The notes below the pieces were generated by a model. That model was not told where the DNA came from. It did not search any database and saw only the letters and a list, made by a program, of their open reading frames with translations. The position numbers and the translations under genes are program-made. Below are positions 1-7,567 of a DNA stretch of 49,184 nt, piece by piece (within the stretch, counting starts at the first letter, position 1; each line of letters opens with the position of its first letter). Source of the stretch: Phycisphaerae bacterium (GTDB taxonomy: Bacteria > Planctomycetota > Phycisphaerae > Phycisphaerales > SM1A02); the NCBI GenBank assembly GCA_018656645.1, contig JABHZL010000046.1, positions 1 through 49,184 on the forward strand, written 5' to 3'.

Positions 1-1
1 T

Positions 2-352
2 GGTTGGAATGTGATAAAACGAATTGCTCGTGAATACGGACTCCGTCCTGGCGTTGCTGGAACATGCAGATTAATTCGCCAGATAGCAATTTCTGTTGTG
101 TTTGCAGATGTTAGTGAACATGCAACGCAGTGGCTTTCGTCCAAGGTACCCTCAATTGGTGGGCTTATTCCTGCAGCAGGGCAAGCGATTGCTGTTGGAG
201 TACTCACCGCAAGAGTAGGGCTAGCATGTAAAAAAGTGTGTAATCCTGTGCTGAACAAAAAATACGCCCGATCAGGTTTACCATTTTTCTCCTCGCTTCG
301 CAGTTTCGGGAAATTTGGGATATTCAGAGCAAAGAAATTACCTACGAGGTAA
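2..352 (+). CDS. DUF697 (YcjF-like) protein, 3' end only
   Basis: Only the C-terminal part is present; the reading frame is open to the left edge of the window, so the gene starts outside it. The visible part contains GLRPGVAGTCRLIRQI, followed by a glycine/alanine-rich stretch and a TARVGLACKKVCNP segment. This resembles the C-terminal end of DUF697 (YcjF-like) domains, which end in a TARIGL...C.P pattern and often accompany small GTPases. Inference: a membrane-associated protein of unknown function. The tail after CNP (LNKKYARSGLPF...) is basic and looks soluble. The stop codon lies inside a TACCTACGAGGTA palindrome. The family call rests on pattern recognition of the last 70 residues. Confidence 0.6.
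   Translation, partial: GWNVIKRIAREYGLRPGVAGTCRLIRQIAISVVFADVSEHATQWLSSKVPSIGGLIPAAGQAIAVGVLTARVGLACKKVCNPVLNKKYARSGLPFFSSLRSFGKFGIFRAKKLPTR
339..351. repeat. Palindrome TACCTACGAGGTA, copy 1
   Basis: A TACCT-ACG-AGGTA inverted repeat followed by ATAAA overlaps the stop codon of the DUF697 gene. An almost identical element (one changed base in the centre, same ATAAA tail) lies at 40940-40952. The AGGT half could also act as a ribosome binding site for an ATG at 357. Its function is unknown. Confidence 0.5.
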
Positions 353-356
353 TAAA

Positions 357-533
357 ATGAGTGCGGTAGAAAAAAGCACGTCGAGACGAGAAGAGAAAGT
401 CTCGACGCACTTTAGTCACCCCACGTACCCGGATCTGCCCTCCGGATCTCCGGAAATCCTAGTTAGTAATTTCCTGGAAAAACTCCCACCGCCCAAAAAT
501 ATGTGGCCCATATATCCCGTTGGGGCTCGATGA
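357..533 (+). CDS. Doubtful 58-codon ORF in a structured gap
   Basis: An ATG at 357 lies a few bases after GAGGT and opens a 58-codon frame (MSAVEKSTSRREEK... to ...PIYPVGAR). The product would be hydrophilic, with proline-rich patches, no signal peptide and no recognised domain. Against coding, the first third of the frame holds a perfect 9-bp inverted repeat at 379-407 and the middle holds nested CCGGA/TCCGG repeats. These fit a structured RNA or 3' UTR better. The SD-like GAGGT is itself part of a palindrome, so its presence may be accidental. I keep the entry because the region would otherwise be about 320 bases without a gene. Confidence 0.22.
   Translation: MSAVEKSTSRREEKVSTHFSHPTYPDLPSGSPEILVSNFLEKLPPPKNMWPIYPVGAR
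379..407 (+). other. Perfect 9-bp stem-loop downstream of DUF697 gene
   Basis: CGTCGAGAC at 379-387 pairs exactly with GTCTCGACG at 399-407 around an 11-base purine-rich loop. It is followed by CACTTTAG rather than a T-tract, so it is a poor intrinsic terminator but a strong RNA or DNA secondary-structure element. Further CCGGAT repeats at about 428-455 could fold next to it. It may be the 3' UTR of the DUF697 transcript or part of a small RNA. Confidence 0.5.
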
Positions 534-628
534 GACGAATATCTATTCAAAATAGACGTCCACTACTTATGCATGCGTATTACTGAGACAAAATAGTCGT
601 TATTTATTGGCAAAAACGACAGAAAAAA

Positions 629-657
629 CATAACGCCTTGCATAGCAAGGCGTTATG
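629..657 (-). terminator. Intrinsic terminator for the LVIVD-repeat gene
   Basis: CATAACGCCTTGC at 629-641 pairs over 13 bp with GCAAGGCGTTATG at 645-657 around an ATA loop. Read on the minus strand the hairpin is followed by TTTTTTCTG, a typical rho-independent terminator about 20 bases after the stop codon at 678. Confidence 0.9.
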
Positions 658-677
658 AGTGAAACTTTTTGAATAAA

Positions 678-2621
678 TTACTCGATTGTTAGCGTGCCTG
701 AACCGGTTGCACCTTGCCATCCACCAATTCGGATGAAATAGGTCGTTCCTGCTTGGACGGTGAAATCAATCGTAGAGTAATACGATTGGCAACCATTGTC
801 ACCATTAGCATCACCATTGCAAGCAACTTGGTTGTCGCTACTACCCTGATATAACACCATCGAGGTGTCATAGCTCGAAGGATCACACGTTGTGAAGTGT
901 GCGTTCCCTGAGAAACTTGCGTTCCAAACAAACCAGATGTCTTGTGAGTTTGACCAATCTAGATAGGTTCCGCTGCACATGGATTCATCTGGCTCTGGGC
1001 TACTTGGAGTTGCGGAATCTGTTTCGTATGCGTTTTGACCGACTTGCGCCGTCATTGCTGTGGCAGCTTCGTCACCAGCTCCAGGGCAGGTTGTGTTTGC
1101 ACAAGTTGTTTCATCACCAGAGTAGAGACCACCCGTTGCAGCACAATCAGTAGCACTAAGTTCAGAACATGAAGAATCTCCTGCACAACATGCACCTGTG
1201 ACAACACATTCTGATCCGTAGACGTCTACGACTGCAAGTAAGTCAGAAACATCGACGCAGCAATTGCCATCAACATCGCCATCGGGTCGGTATGTTCCGT
1301 CTCCACAATCGCCCCAGTTGTCAATGACACCAAGGATATCAGCAACATCGACAAAGCCATCACCCGTGACATCTGTTGCACAAGTTCCGATTGGTAACGT
1401 GCAAGGATCAAGAATACCGATTTCCCACACAAACAATCCGCTTTCAAGATCACTGCCTATGACAGTTCCACTTGGGAAGTATGGATAAACATTCCACAAG
1501 CCATTAAAACTCGCGTTGTCATTGCTTGGATAGGTATCAAAATAACCATACTGCACAGGATTTGTTGGATTTGACGCATCAAAGACGCGTAAGCCTGATC
1601 GGTAGTTTGCTTCAAAGATCATGCCATTGTGGGTATACAAATTATGGTCAATTGATGTTGATCCACTTGTGAATGTACTTACTAAATGTGGGTTTGATAG
1701 ATCTTCAACATTGAGTACTCGGGTTGTAGTGAGTGTTCCGTTGTACTGTTCGTCTAACTCATCATTGAGGTAGAAGAGCGTTCGGTCTTCAGAGAGCCAC
1801 CCTTGATGCGAATATTGTGCACCACTGTAATACGATTGACCAACAACAAAAGGATTTGATTTGTTCGTAACGTCAACGATTGTGAGACCTGTATCGTTCC
1901 AGCCGCCACTAAAACCTCCGCAACAAAATGCAATTTGTCGTCCTGCGTAGGGCCCATCGGTGTACGTGACGACTTGAGCATCGTGAATATAGCGGTCTGT
2001 CCAAGACCCAACTTGTACAGGTGCTGCTGGATTTGCCAAACTGTAGATGTACATGCCATCCGCTACGCCACCGGTTCGATAGAGGAATCCACTTTCTGTG
2101 TCAATGGCGACATTGTGTGTAGAGCCAGAGCCAGCGGAGTTTAATGTTTGAACATTTCCATTATCGATGTTTGCCAGGTTAAAGACCTGAATGCCACCGC
2201 CCCCTTCGCTAACGCAGTACATATACGTTCCGTAGGTTTTAATATCGCGCCAAAGGCTGTTTGGCCCCGAAAGCGTTGCGACGATTTGTGCATCACCAGG
2301 GTTCGTTATTTCGACAATCACTGTACTGCTACTTGTTCCCATGAGCGCGTATTCACGCCCTGATGGTGAAACATATCCCCAGCAATCGTTGCCAGTATCA
2401 GCGCCATCAAGTGAACCAAGTGGTAGCCATGATTTGAGTTGAACATTTTCTGAATCGAATCCGAGGGAACGGTTTTCTCCAGGTTGTTGATCTGCTCGAT
2501 ATGCCGGAGCAATGACTGCTGGCTGGCGATCATTGATTTTAGGATCGTCCTGGTGGGCAAGTAATACTGATCCAGTGAGGGCAGTACCAAGAGCAGCAAT
2601 AGTCGTGATATGTTTTGACAT
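678..2621 (-). CDS. Secreted LVIVD-repeat (choice-of-anchor B-like) protein with dockerin-like module
   Basis: This 647-residue secreted protein begins with a signal peptide (MSKHITTIAALGTALTGSVLLA). Residues of about 50-400 form a beta-propeller-like region of LVIVD-type repeats (GIQVFNL, MYIYSLANPAAPVQVGSW, LTIVDVTNKSNPFVVG, LRVFDASNPTNPVQYG), as in proteins annotated choice-of-anchor B. A pair of dockerin-like calcium loops follows (DVTGDGFVDVADIL and DVDGNCCVDVSDLL). Next comes a cysteine-rich TGACCAGDSSC segment of a type common in planctomycete secreted proteins, and a C-terminal beta-rich domain ending in GTTYFIRIGG...TLTIE, resembling pre-peptidase C-terminal folds. The dockerin pair is internal, not terminal as in the two neighbouring proteins. 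The start has an AAGGAA-type site upstream. The substrate or binding partner is unknown; a cell-surface or extracellular role is inferred. Confidence 0.8.
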   Translation of the reverse strand: MSKHITTIAALGTALTGSVLLAHQDDPKINDRQPAVIAPAYRADQQPGENRSLGFDSENVQLKSWLPLGSLDGADTGNDCWGYVSPSGREYALMGTSSSTVIVEITNPGDAQIVATLSGPNSLWRDIKTYGTYMYCVSEGGGGIQVFNLANIDNGNVQTLNSAGSGSTHNVAIDTESGFLYRTGGVADGMYIYSLANPAAPVQVGSWTDRYIHDAQVVTYTDGPYAGRQIAFCCGGFSGGWNDTGLTIVDVTNKSNPFVVGQSYYSGAQYSHQGWLSEDRTLFYLNDELDEQYNGTLTTTRVLNVEDLSNPHLVSTFTSGSTSIDHNLYTHNGMIFEANYRSGLRVFDASNPTNPVQYGYFDTYPSNDNASFNGLWNVYPYFPSGTVIGSDLESGLFVWEIGILDPCTLPIGTCATDVTGDGFVDVADILGVIDNWGDCGDGTYRPDGDVDGNCCVDVSDLLAVVDVYGSECVVTGACCAGDSSCSELSATDCAATGGLYSGDETTCANTTCPGAGDEAATAMTAQVGQNAYETDSATPSSPEPDESMCSGTYLDWSNSQDIWFVWNASFSGNAHFTTCDPSSYDTSMVLYQGSSDNQVACNGDANGDNGCQSYYSTIDFTVQAGTTYFIRIGGWQGATGSGTLTIE

Positions 2622-2710
2622 GGAGGTTCCTTTTCCTTGAACACCTCAGAATAGCCTAAAAAACAGGGTGGGGCTAACAGATTCTTAGGTATTTCTTAAT
2701 TATACGGCGT

Positions 2711-5059
2711 TTATTGGGAGCAGGATCCCCAATTTCCTACAACTACGAGCAAATCTTCTATTGTTACAGAGCCATCGCCATCAATATCTGCTGATTGATC
2801 GTCGCTCCCCCACGCATCAATAATAATAAGAAGGTCACTTACATCTACCACGTTGTCCACATTGACATCTCCGAGGCAGATTGAGGTTCCACAATCAATG
2901 ATCTCAAGTTGGAAATTGTCGATTCCAGCTTCAACGATACTTGCAGGTTCTGTATCTTCTGCGACAAATGCAACTCTCATTTGACTTGTAGTTTCAATGA
3001 AGGTGCCAATTGCAAAGTTTGCTGTTTCCCATTCTGATCCAGTACCGCCAGTTTGATGAACAAATGCCCATGTATCGCCATCGTCATTACTGACGTAGGT
3101 CAATAGTTGATCAGTTGATTGGCTATCGAAGAACCATCGAGCGTACGAAATGATGCCATCGGTGCCTTCAAGATCTAAGAGTGGGGAAACAAGCGAAGTA
3201 GAGCCACCATCAACATCCGCTGAACCAGCTGAACCACCAACGTCTCCGTTTTGTGTCACAAAGCACATTGTATTTTGCGAACCTCCGGTTGCGTCATCTT
3301 CTGGAGCAGCCATTTGTGAATTATAAATGGTGCCATTTGGATCAACGCGTTCCCATGCACCAGTTGAGAGTCCATCACTATTAATAACTGACCAGTTAGT
3401 TACATCATCTTCCATATCATCGCGGAAAACAATTTTAGTCCCATCACCAACGATAACGGAATACCACCCAGTTGGTGGGTCAGTAAATGTTGCCCCATTT
3501 TCTATGCTTGCTGAAACTTTGAATTCTAAACTTACAGCACATGGGGTTGCAGGCAATGTTGCTTCAAAAACATTGTTGCCAAGCGAGTTCATGGAAAAAG
3601 TATCCTCGTTTGTTCCATCAATTCGAACAGTAATGGTTGCATTTGTTGGATCAATATCTCCTTGACCTATAAGGGTAGTGTCAACAAGAAAAGCCCACGG
3701 CTCGTCAGGAATAATAAAGCCCGGTAGTCCATCTGGGTATGCAAACACAATACCTGTAGGTGCATCTTGTATCCAAACTTCGGTTGAGTTACAGCGACCC
3801 ATGACAAGGTCTAGCCATCCATCACCATTGATGTCAAAAACAGCAACATCATGAACACCCGTGAGTTCGTTTACGCTTATCCCAACAGATTGTTCTGAGA
3901 GTGAAATGTTTGGAACATTTCCAAGGTTGCGATAGATGTGGGTTGTTCGGGAGCAGCCCGAAATATCTACATCAACATCGGTCACAATGACATCTTCGTG
4001 TCCATCATTGTTGATATCTGCAATAAGAGCGTTGCCGCCAAAGCCATTACTATTTTCAAGTGTAAATGAATCAAAGTTTGCGAATCCATCACCACCGTTA
4101 CCCGAGTTCAGGTAGTAGGTATCAGATCCATCATCGACTACAACAAGGTCCATTCTTCCATCCCCATTGAGGTCACCAACGGTAACAAAGTATGGTGCTT
4201 GTTCGTCAATAATGTCATACCCGTTGAAGAACCCTTCATTTGAGGGGTCGTTGTAAGTAATGGCAACATGTTGAGGAGGATTAAGTGAAGTTTGTTTAAC
4301 AATATCAAGGATACCATCGCCGTTCATATCAACAATGTTGCTTGCGGCGCCGAATGCGGAATCTAACATTTCGCTGTCCATTCGCTGGGTGCTTTCATCG
4401 GTAAAAAAAGCGTTGCCATCGTTGATGAGGAGACGATTGTTGTAATCGAAAATTTGTGTTGTACCACTGTCGTAATCGCCAAAGTACAAATCGGGAAAAC
4501 CGTCACCAGAAATATCACCAACTGCAAGACTGCAAAACCTAGGTCCAGCAGTGTCGTGCATCTGGGGAATACGTGCATTCTCAAAGCGAAAGCCTTGCCA
4601 AATGCCATCGCTCTCGCCAAGGTTCATATAAATCCGAGGATGAGATAATTCTTTGGTGGAATTGTCGGTGAGCGTCGTGACTGTAATCATGTCAAGCCAG
4701 CCATCGAGGTCAAGATCGTGAAGAATGATGTCACGATCATTTGTTGGGGTAAAGAATCCTTGGTCACCAGAAACATCAGTGTTTGTTGCATATTCTGTTG
4801 TACGATCAGTGAGGACGCCGTTTTCATTCATAAGGAGAACATTGATGTCACGTCCTGTTGAAGTGAAAGGTTCCTTGCGAATGCACACGAGATCAATGTC
4901 GCCGTCTAAATCAACATCGCCCCAAGCGTAATCTTTTTCTTGTGAATCATTTGATCCAAGAGAAGGATCACAGATGAGCCTCGCGTCCGTTTGGTTCGTG
5001 AAGTTTGCGAACCCGCCTGAAAGAACGAGTTCCGTAACAAGAATGGTAGTTACTATCAT
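2711..5059 (-). CDS. Secreted VCBS/FG-GAP repeat protein with C-terminal dockerin-like pair
   Basis: The N-terminal hydrophobic stretch (MIVTTILVTELVLSGGFA) acts as a signal peptide. About 450 residues of VCBS/FG-GAP-type repeats follow with DxDxDGxxD calcium loops (DVDLDGDIDLVC, DLDLDGWLDMIT, DLNGDGRMDLVV, DINGDGWLDLVM), predicted to fold as an integrin-like beta-propeller. Next is a beta-sandwich-like region and, at the end, a dockerin-like pair (GDVNVDNVVDVSDLL and DIDGDGSVTIEDLL). I chose the start at 5059 because its ATG overlaps the stop of the upstream di-haem oxidoreductase gene as ATGA; a start 15 bases earlier is possible. Co-transcription with that gene is therefore very likely. 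The ligand is unknown. Confidence 0.82.
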   Translation of the reverse strand: MIVTTILVTELVLSGGFANFTNQTDARLICDPSLGSNDSQEKDYAWGDVDLDGDIDLVCIRKEPFTSTGRDINVLLMNENGVLTDRTTEYATNTDVSGDQGFFTPTNDRDIILHDLDLDGWLDMITVTTLTDNSTKELSHPRIYMNLGESDGIWQGFRFENARIPQMHDTAGPRFCSLAVGDISGDGFPDLYFGDYDSGTTQIFDYNNRLLINDGNAFFTDESTQRMDSEMLDSAFGAASNIVDMNGDGILDIVKQTSLNPPQHVAITYNDPSNEGFFNGYDIIDEQAPYFVTVGDLNGDGRMDLVVVDDGSDTYYLNSGNGGDGFANFDSFTLENSNGFGGNALIADINNDGHEDVIVTDVDVDISGCSRTTHIYRNLGNVPNISLSEQSVGISVNELTGVHDVAVFDINGDGWLDLVMGRCNSTEVWIQDAPTGIVFAYPDGLPGFIIPDEPWAFLVDTTLIGQGDIDPTNATITVRIDGTNEDTFSMNSLGNNVFEATLPATPCAVSLEFKVSASIENGATFTDPPTGWYSVIVGDGTKIVFRDDMEDDVTNWSVINSDGLSTGAWERVDPNGTIYNSQMAAPEDDATGGSQNTMCFVTQNGDVGGSAGSADVDGGSTSLVSPLLDLEGTDGIISYARWFFDSQSTDQLLTYVSNDDGDTWAFVHQTGGTGSEWETANFAIGTFIETTSQMRVAFVAEDTEPASIVEAGIDNFQLEIIDCGTSICLGDVNVDNVVDVSDLLIIIDAWGSDDQSADIDGDGSVTIEDLLVVVGNWGSCSQ

Positions 5060-6720
5060 GAGCAGGGGCCCCAATTTCCAACGATGAAAAGAAGATCGGT
5101 CACGTCAACTTCGCCATCTCCATTGATGTCTGAAGCACAATTCATACATGGTCCCCACGCATCGATCATTGTGAGAATTTCACTCACTCCAAGATTACCG
5201 TCGCCATCAAGGTCACCTAAGCATGTTTGACAACTGTCTGGAACGCCGTTGTTGTCATCATCTGTTTCTCCAAGAAGAATATCGAGCAGGTCATTCGTGC
5301 CGTTCTCATTGCAGTCAGCAAATTCGTCATCGTATGCAATGAGGAACACATCAAAGTCATCTAGGTCAATGTCGCCGTCTTGATCGACGTCGTGAATTGC
5401 ACATGGATCATCTGGGGTGACAGTCGTCCCGAAGCAAGGATGGAAACCGATTGTGTCGGAGTAACCATGAAAATCGTTTCGTTCAACGTCTCCATCAGAA
5501 TCACTGTCGAATTCAACTTGACCAAGTGATCCTAGAAAAGAAATGAGTGCGTTTTGATCATCAACTCCGAGTGCAGCGAATGCTTCAGCTGAAGGTTCGC
5601 CTTGTGAACCAAAAACACCGTGTTCTGCAATAGCATCACGAATACGAGAATCAAACGTGCCTGCACTAAAACGTGCGTCGTGCCAAAGTGGATCGCGGTA
5701 AGCGACACCCCAAAGAGGTGGCGTCTTTAGTTGTTGCCCGTTTGCCTCACCTTGCACAATTCCATCACCTGCAATACCCATGTCGTGAAGTAGAAAGTCA
5801 CCATAAGGCTGAATGGATACATTTCTAAGGACTGATTCTGTTTCTGGATCATTGCCCGTTGTAAACGTGGGTGTGTGGCATACGGCGCAACCAATGTTTA
5901 TAAAAACGGTTTCGCCTTGCATGCCCATCTGCGGTGTTTGGGATGGTGGAGCGAGAAAACGTTGGAAGTCTGTTACTCGATCAATGAAGTCATAACCATC
6001 TGCATCAGGGCCATCTTCGGGATCAGCAACAGTGTCGCAATTCGCAAGAAGTTCTTCGTCACCGTTAGGAGCGTTGTCGAAAGGTAGGAAACGGTTACTC
6101 AACCCCATTTCATTTTGAGATGCATCTGAAGAAAAAGTTAATACTGAAGCAACTTGTGCTTTCCAACCAAATCTACCTACATGTAATTCGTCGGTTGGAT
6201 CTTCAAAGTTTGAGACCATGTGAGCATGCCCCCGAAGTGTTTCTGGTTGCGAATCACGATTTGCTAGAAGATCAGCATCGCTGATTGCTTCAACAAGACC
6301 AAAGGCGAGTGCGCTATTGGTTACTCTAAGTGAAGTGACATTTGCTTCAGGTGGCACAAACTCTGCGCAGTCATCGTTGATGGCTTCTGCTTGTCTAAGC
6401 GAGCCACCAAGTTCTGCAAGTGGATCGAATCCGCCCTTCTTTCCTATGAACCCAAAGCGTGTGACTGTTTGTGATCCTGCACCGCCAATAGGGTTGTTGT
6501 GGCAACTTCCGCAACTTGTTTGGTTAAAAATTGGCCCGAGTCCGCCTTCGATAGTGAGGTCTTCGTTGAAGGCGATTTTTCCGATTTCAAACCTACTGAG
6601 TAGATCGGCTGTGAGGGTTGCGAGTGGTTCTCCAGGGCGCTCTTGTGGAGAAGTGGCGAGGGCAGTACTTGAAAAACCAATTAAGCAAAGTGCACGGAGA
6701 GTGCGTTGATTATTAAACAT
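5056..6720 (-). CDS. Di-haem c-type oxidoreductase (DUF1111 family) with dockerin-like C-terminus
   Basis: A signal peptide (to about residue 22, ALA|TSPQ) precedes a periplasmic di-haem cytochrome domain. Two CxxCH haem c sites are visible: CGSCH at residues 70-74 and CAVCH at 278-282. The flanking sequences (GLGPIFNQTSCGSCHNNP, GETVFINIGCAVCHTP, LKTPPLWGVAYRDPLWHD) match the di-haem oxidoreductase (DUF1111, so-called thiol oxidoreductase) family. From about residue 405 to the end there are several EF-hand-like loops, including two dockerin-like pairs with WGPC endings, which the basic family lacks. The gene has a strong AAGGAG site and is the first of a two-gene unit with the VCBS protein. 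The electron donor or substrate cannot be deduced. Confidence 0.88.
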   Translation of the reverse strand: MFNNQRTLRALCLIGFSSTALATSPQERPGEPLATLTADLLSRFEIGKIAFNEDLTIEGGLGPIFNQTSCGSCHNNPIGGAGSQTVTRFGFIGKKGGFDPLAELGGSLRQAEAINDDCAEFVPPEANVTSLRVTNSALAFGLVEAISDADLLANRDSQPETLRGHAHMVSNFEDPTDELHVGRFGWKAQVASVLTFSSDASQNEMGLSNRFLPFDNAPNGDEELLANCDTVADPEDGPDADGYDFIDRVTDFQRFLAPPSQTPQMGMQGETVFINIGCAVCHTPTFTTGNDPETESVLRNVSIQPYGDFLLHDMGIAGDGIVQGEANGQQLKTPPLWGVAYRDPLWHDARFSAGTFDSRIRDAIAEHGVFGSQGEPSAEAFAALGVDDQNALISFLGSLGQVEFDSDSDGDVERNDFHGYSDTIGFHPCFGTTVTPDDPCAIHDVDQDGDIDLDDFDVFLIAYDDEFADCNENGTNDLLDILLGETDDDNNGVPDSCQTCLGDLDGDGNLGVSEILTMIDAWGPCMNCASDINGDGEVDVTDLLFIVGNWGPCS

Positions 6721-6739
6721 TATGTATTTCTCTCCTTTA

Positions 6740-6786
6740 TATCCTTCATAAGAGGATACGATATCCTTATAGATTTAGTTGCAACT
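6740..6786. promoter_or_regulatory. Candidate operator between divergent di-haem and TPR genes
   Basis: Three TATCCTT-type half sites alternate in orientation: TATCCTT at about 6740-6746, AAGAGGATA at 6750-6758 (inverted, one extra base) and TATCCTT at 6762-6768. A 10-bp palindrome AGTTGCAACT follows at 6777-6786. The block fills most of the space between the di-haem oxidoreductase gene (minus) and the TPR lipoprotein gene (plus). Regulator binding is inferred, not shown. Confidence 0.4.
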
Positions 6787-6820
6787 ATTAATGTATATGT
6801 GCTGGAATAGTATGAAGAGT

Positions 6821-7567
6821 ATGTGTAATTTAAAACATATATTAATATCCTTTTTTCTGCTTTTGGGCTGCCAGGATCAACCAACAGAAGAGGTACCACT
6901 TGATGCATCGCTGAATACCCACTATTCCTTGATTATTGCAGGCAATACGGGATCTGCGAGGGTTAGAATTCGCCAGTACATGGATGATCGGAGTGCATCT
7001 GCCCAGCCCTTGTTTCTCTTGGGGCTAAGTTACCATCAAGAAAAAAAATACACAAAAGCTGTGGAATGGTTTGAAAAAGCAGCAACTTTCGATAATTTAG
7101 AAGATCGGTATCCTCCAACATGGCACTTTTTGGGGTGGTCGTACTATTACTTAGGCGAGGTTGAGAAATCAAAAAATGCGTTCAATACATTTTTGACGAT
7201 GCATCCAAAAGAGGGCGATTCTCTCTTTGGACTTGGTTTGCTTGCGATGAACGCAGGTAACCTCAATGAAGCGGAAGTGTTGTATACCAAATCTATTGCC
7301 GCGCAAGAGGGAAATTCTAAGCCGCAAGCAAAAGCAATGTCACGTCTTGGTGATGTGTTTGTCTTGCAAGGAAACGTGAACGCTGCGCAATCGATGTATA
7401 TGCATGCAGTTGAACTCGACCCAGATTTGTATGAAGCTTGGTATCGACTCGCAACAACATACGACCGTTCAACACACGCAGCACGAATTGAACAATTACT
7501 AAAGAAATCAAAAGAAGCTAAAGAACGTTTTTACATACATGATCATGTTACGAGGTTTCCAGAATGA
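6821..7567 (+). CDS. TPR-repeat lipoprotein
   Basis: The protein begins with a lipoprotein signal (MCNLKHILISFFLLLGC), with the lipobox cysteine at residue 17 of the chosen start. Tetratricopeptide repeats follow, for example PLFLLGLSYHQEKKYTKAVE, WHFLGWSYYYLGEVEKSKNA, LFGLGLLAMNAGNLNEAEV and AMSRLGDVFVLQGNVNAAQS. TPR lipoproteins act as scaffolds, so a periplasm-facing role in a complex is inferred. I chose 6821 because TAGTAT ends seven bases before it, the leaderless pattern seen elsewhere in this window; an ATG at 6812 is the alternative. The stop overlaps the next start as ATGA, so it is coupled to the CRTAC1-type lipoprotein, its likely functional partner. Confidence 0.75.
   Translation: MCNLKHILISFFLLLGCQDQPTEEVPLDASLNTHYSLIIAGNTGSARVRIRQYMDDRSASAQPLFLLGLSYHQEKKYTKAVEWFEKAATFDNLEDRYPPTWHFLGWSYYYLGEVEKSKNAFNTFLTMHPKEGDSLFGLGLLAMNAGNLNEAEVLYTKSIAAQEGNSKPQAKAMSRLGDVFVLQGNVNAAQSMYMHAVELDPDLYEAWYRLATTYDRSTHAARIEQLLKKSKEAKERFYIHDHVTRFPE

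Noticed and set aside
357-533. Possible tmRNA, SRP RNA or RNase P RNA
   Set aside because: None of the conserved core sequences of those RNAs is visible; only generic stem-loops are seen.
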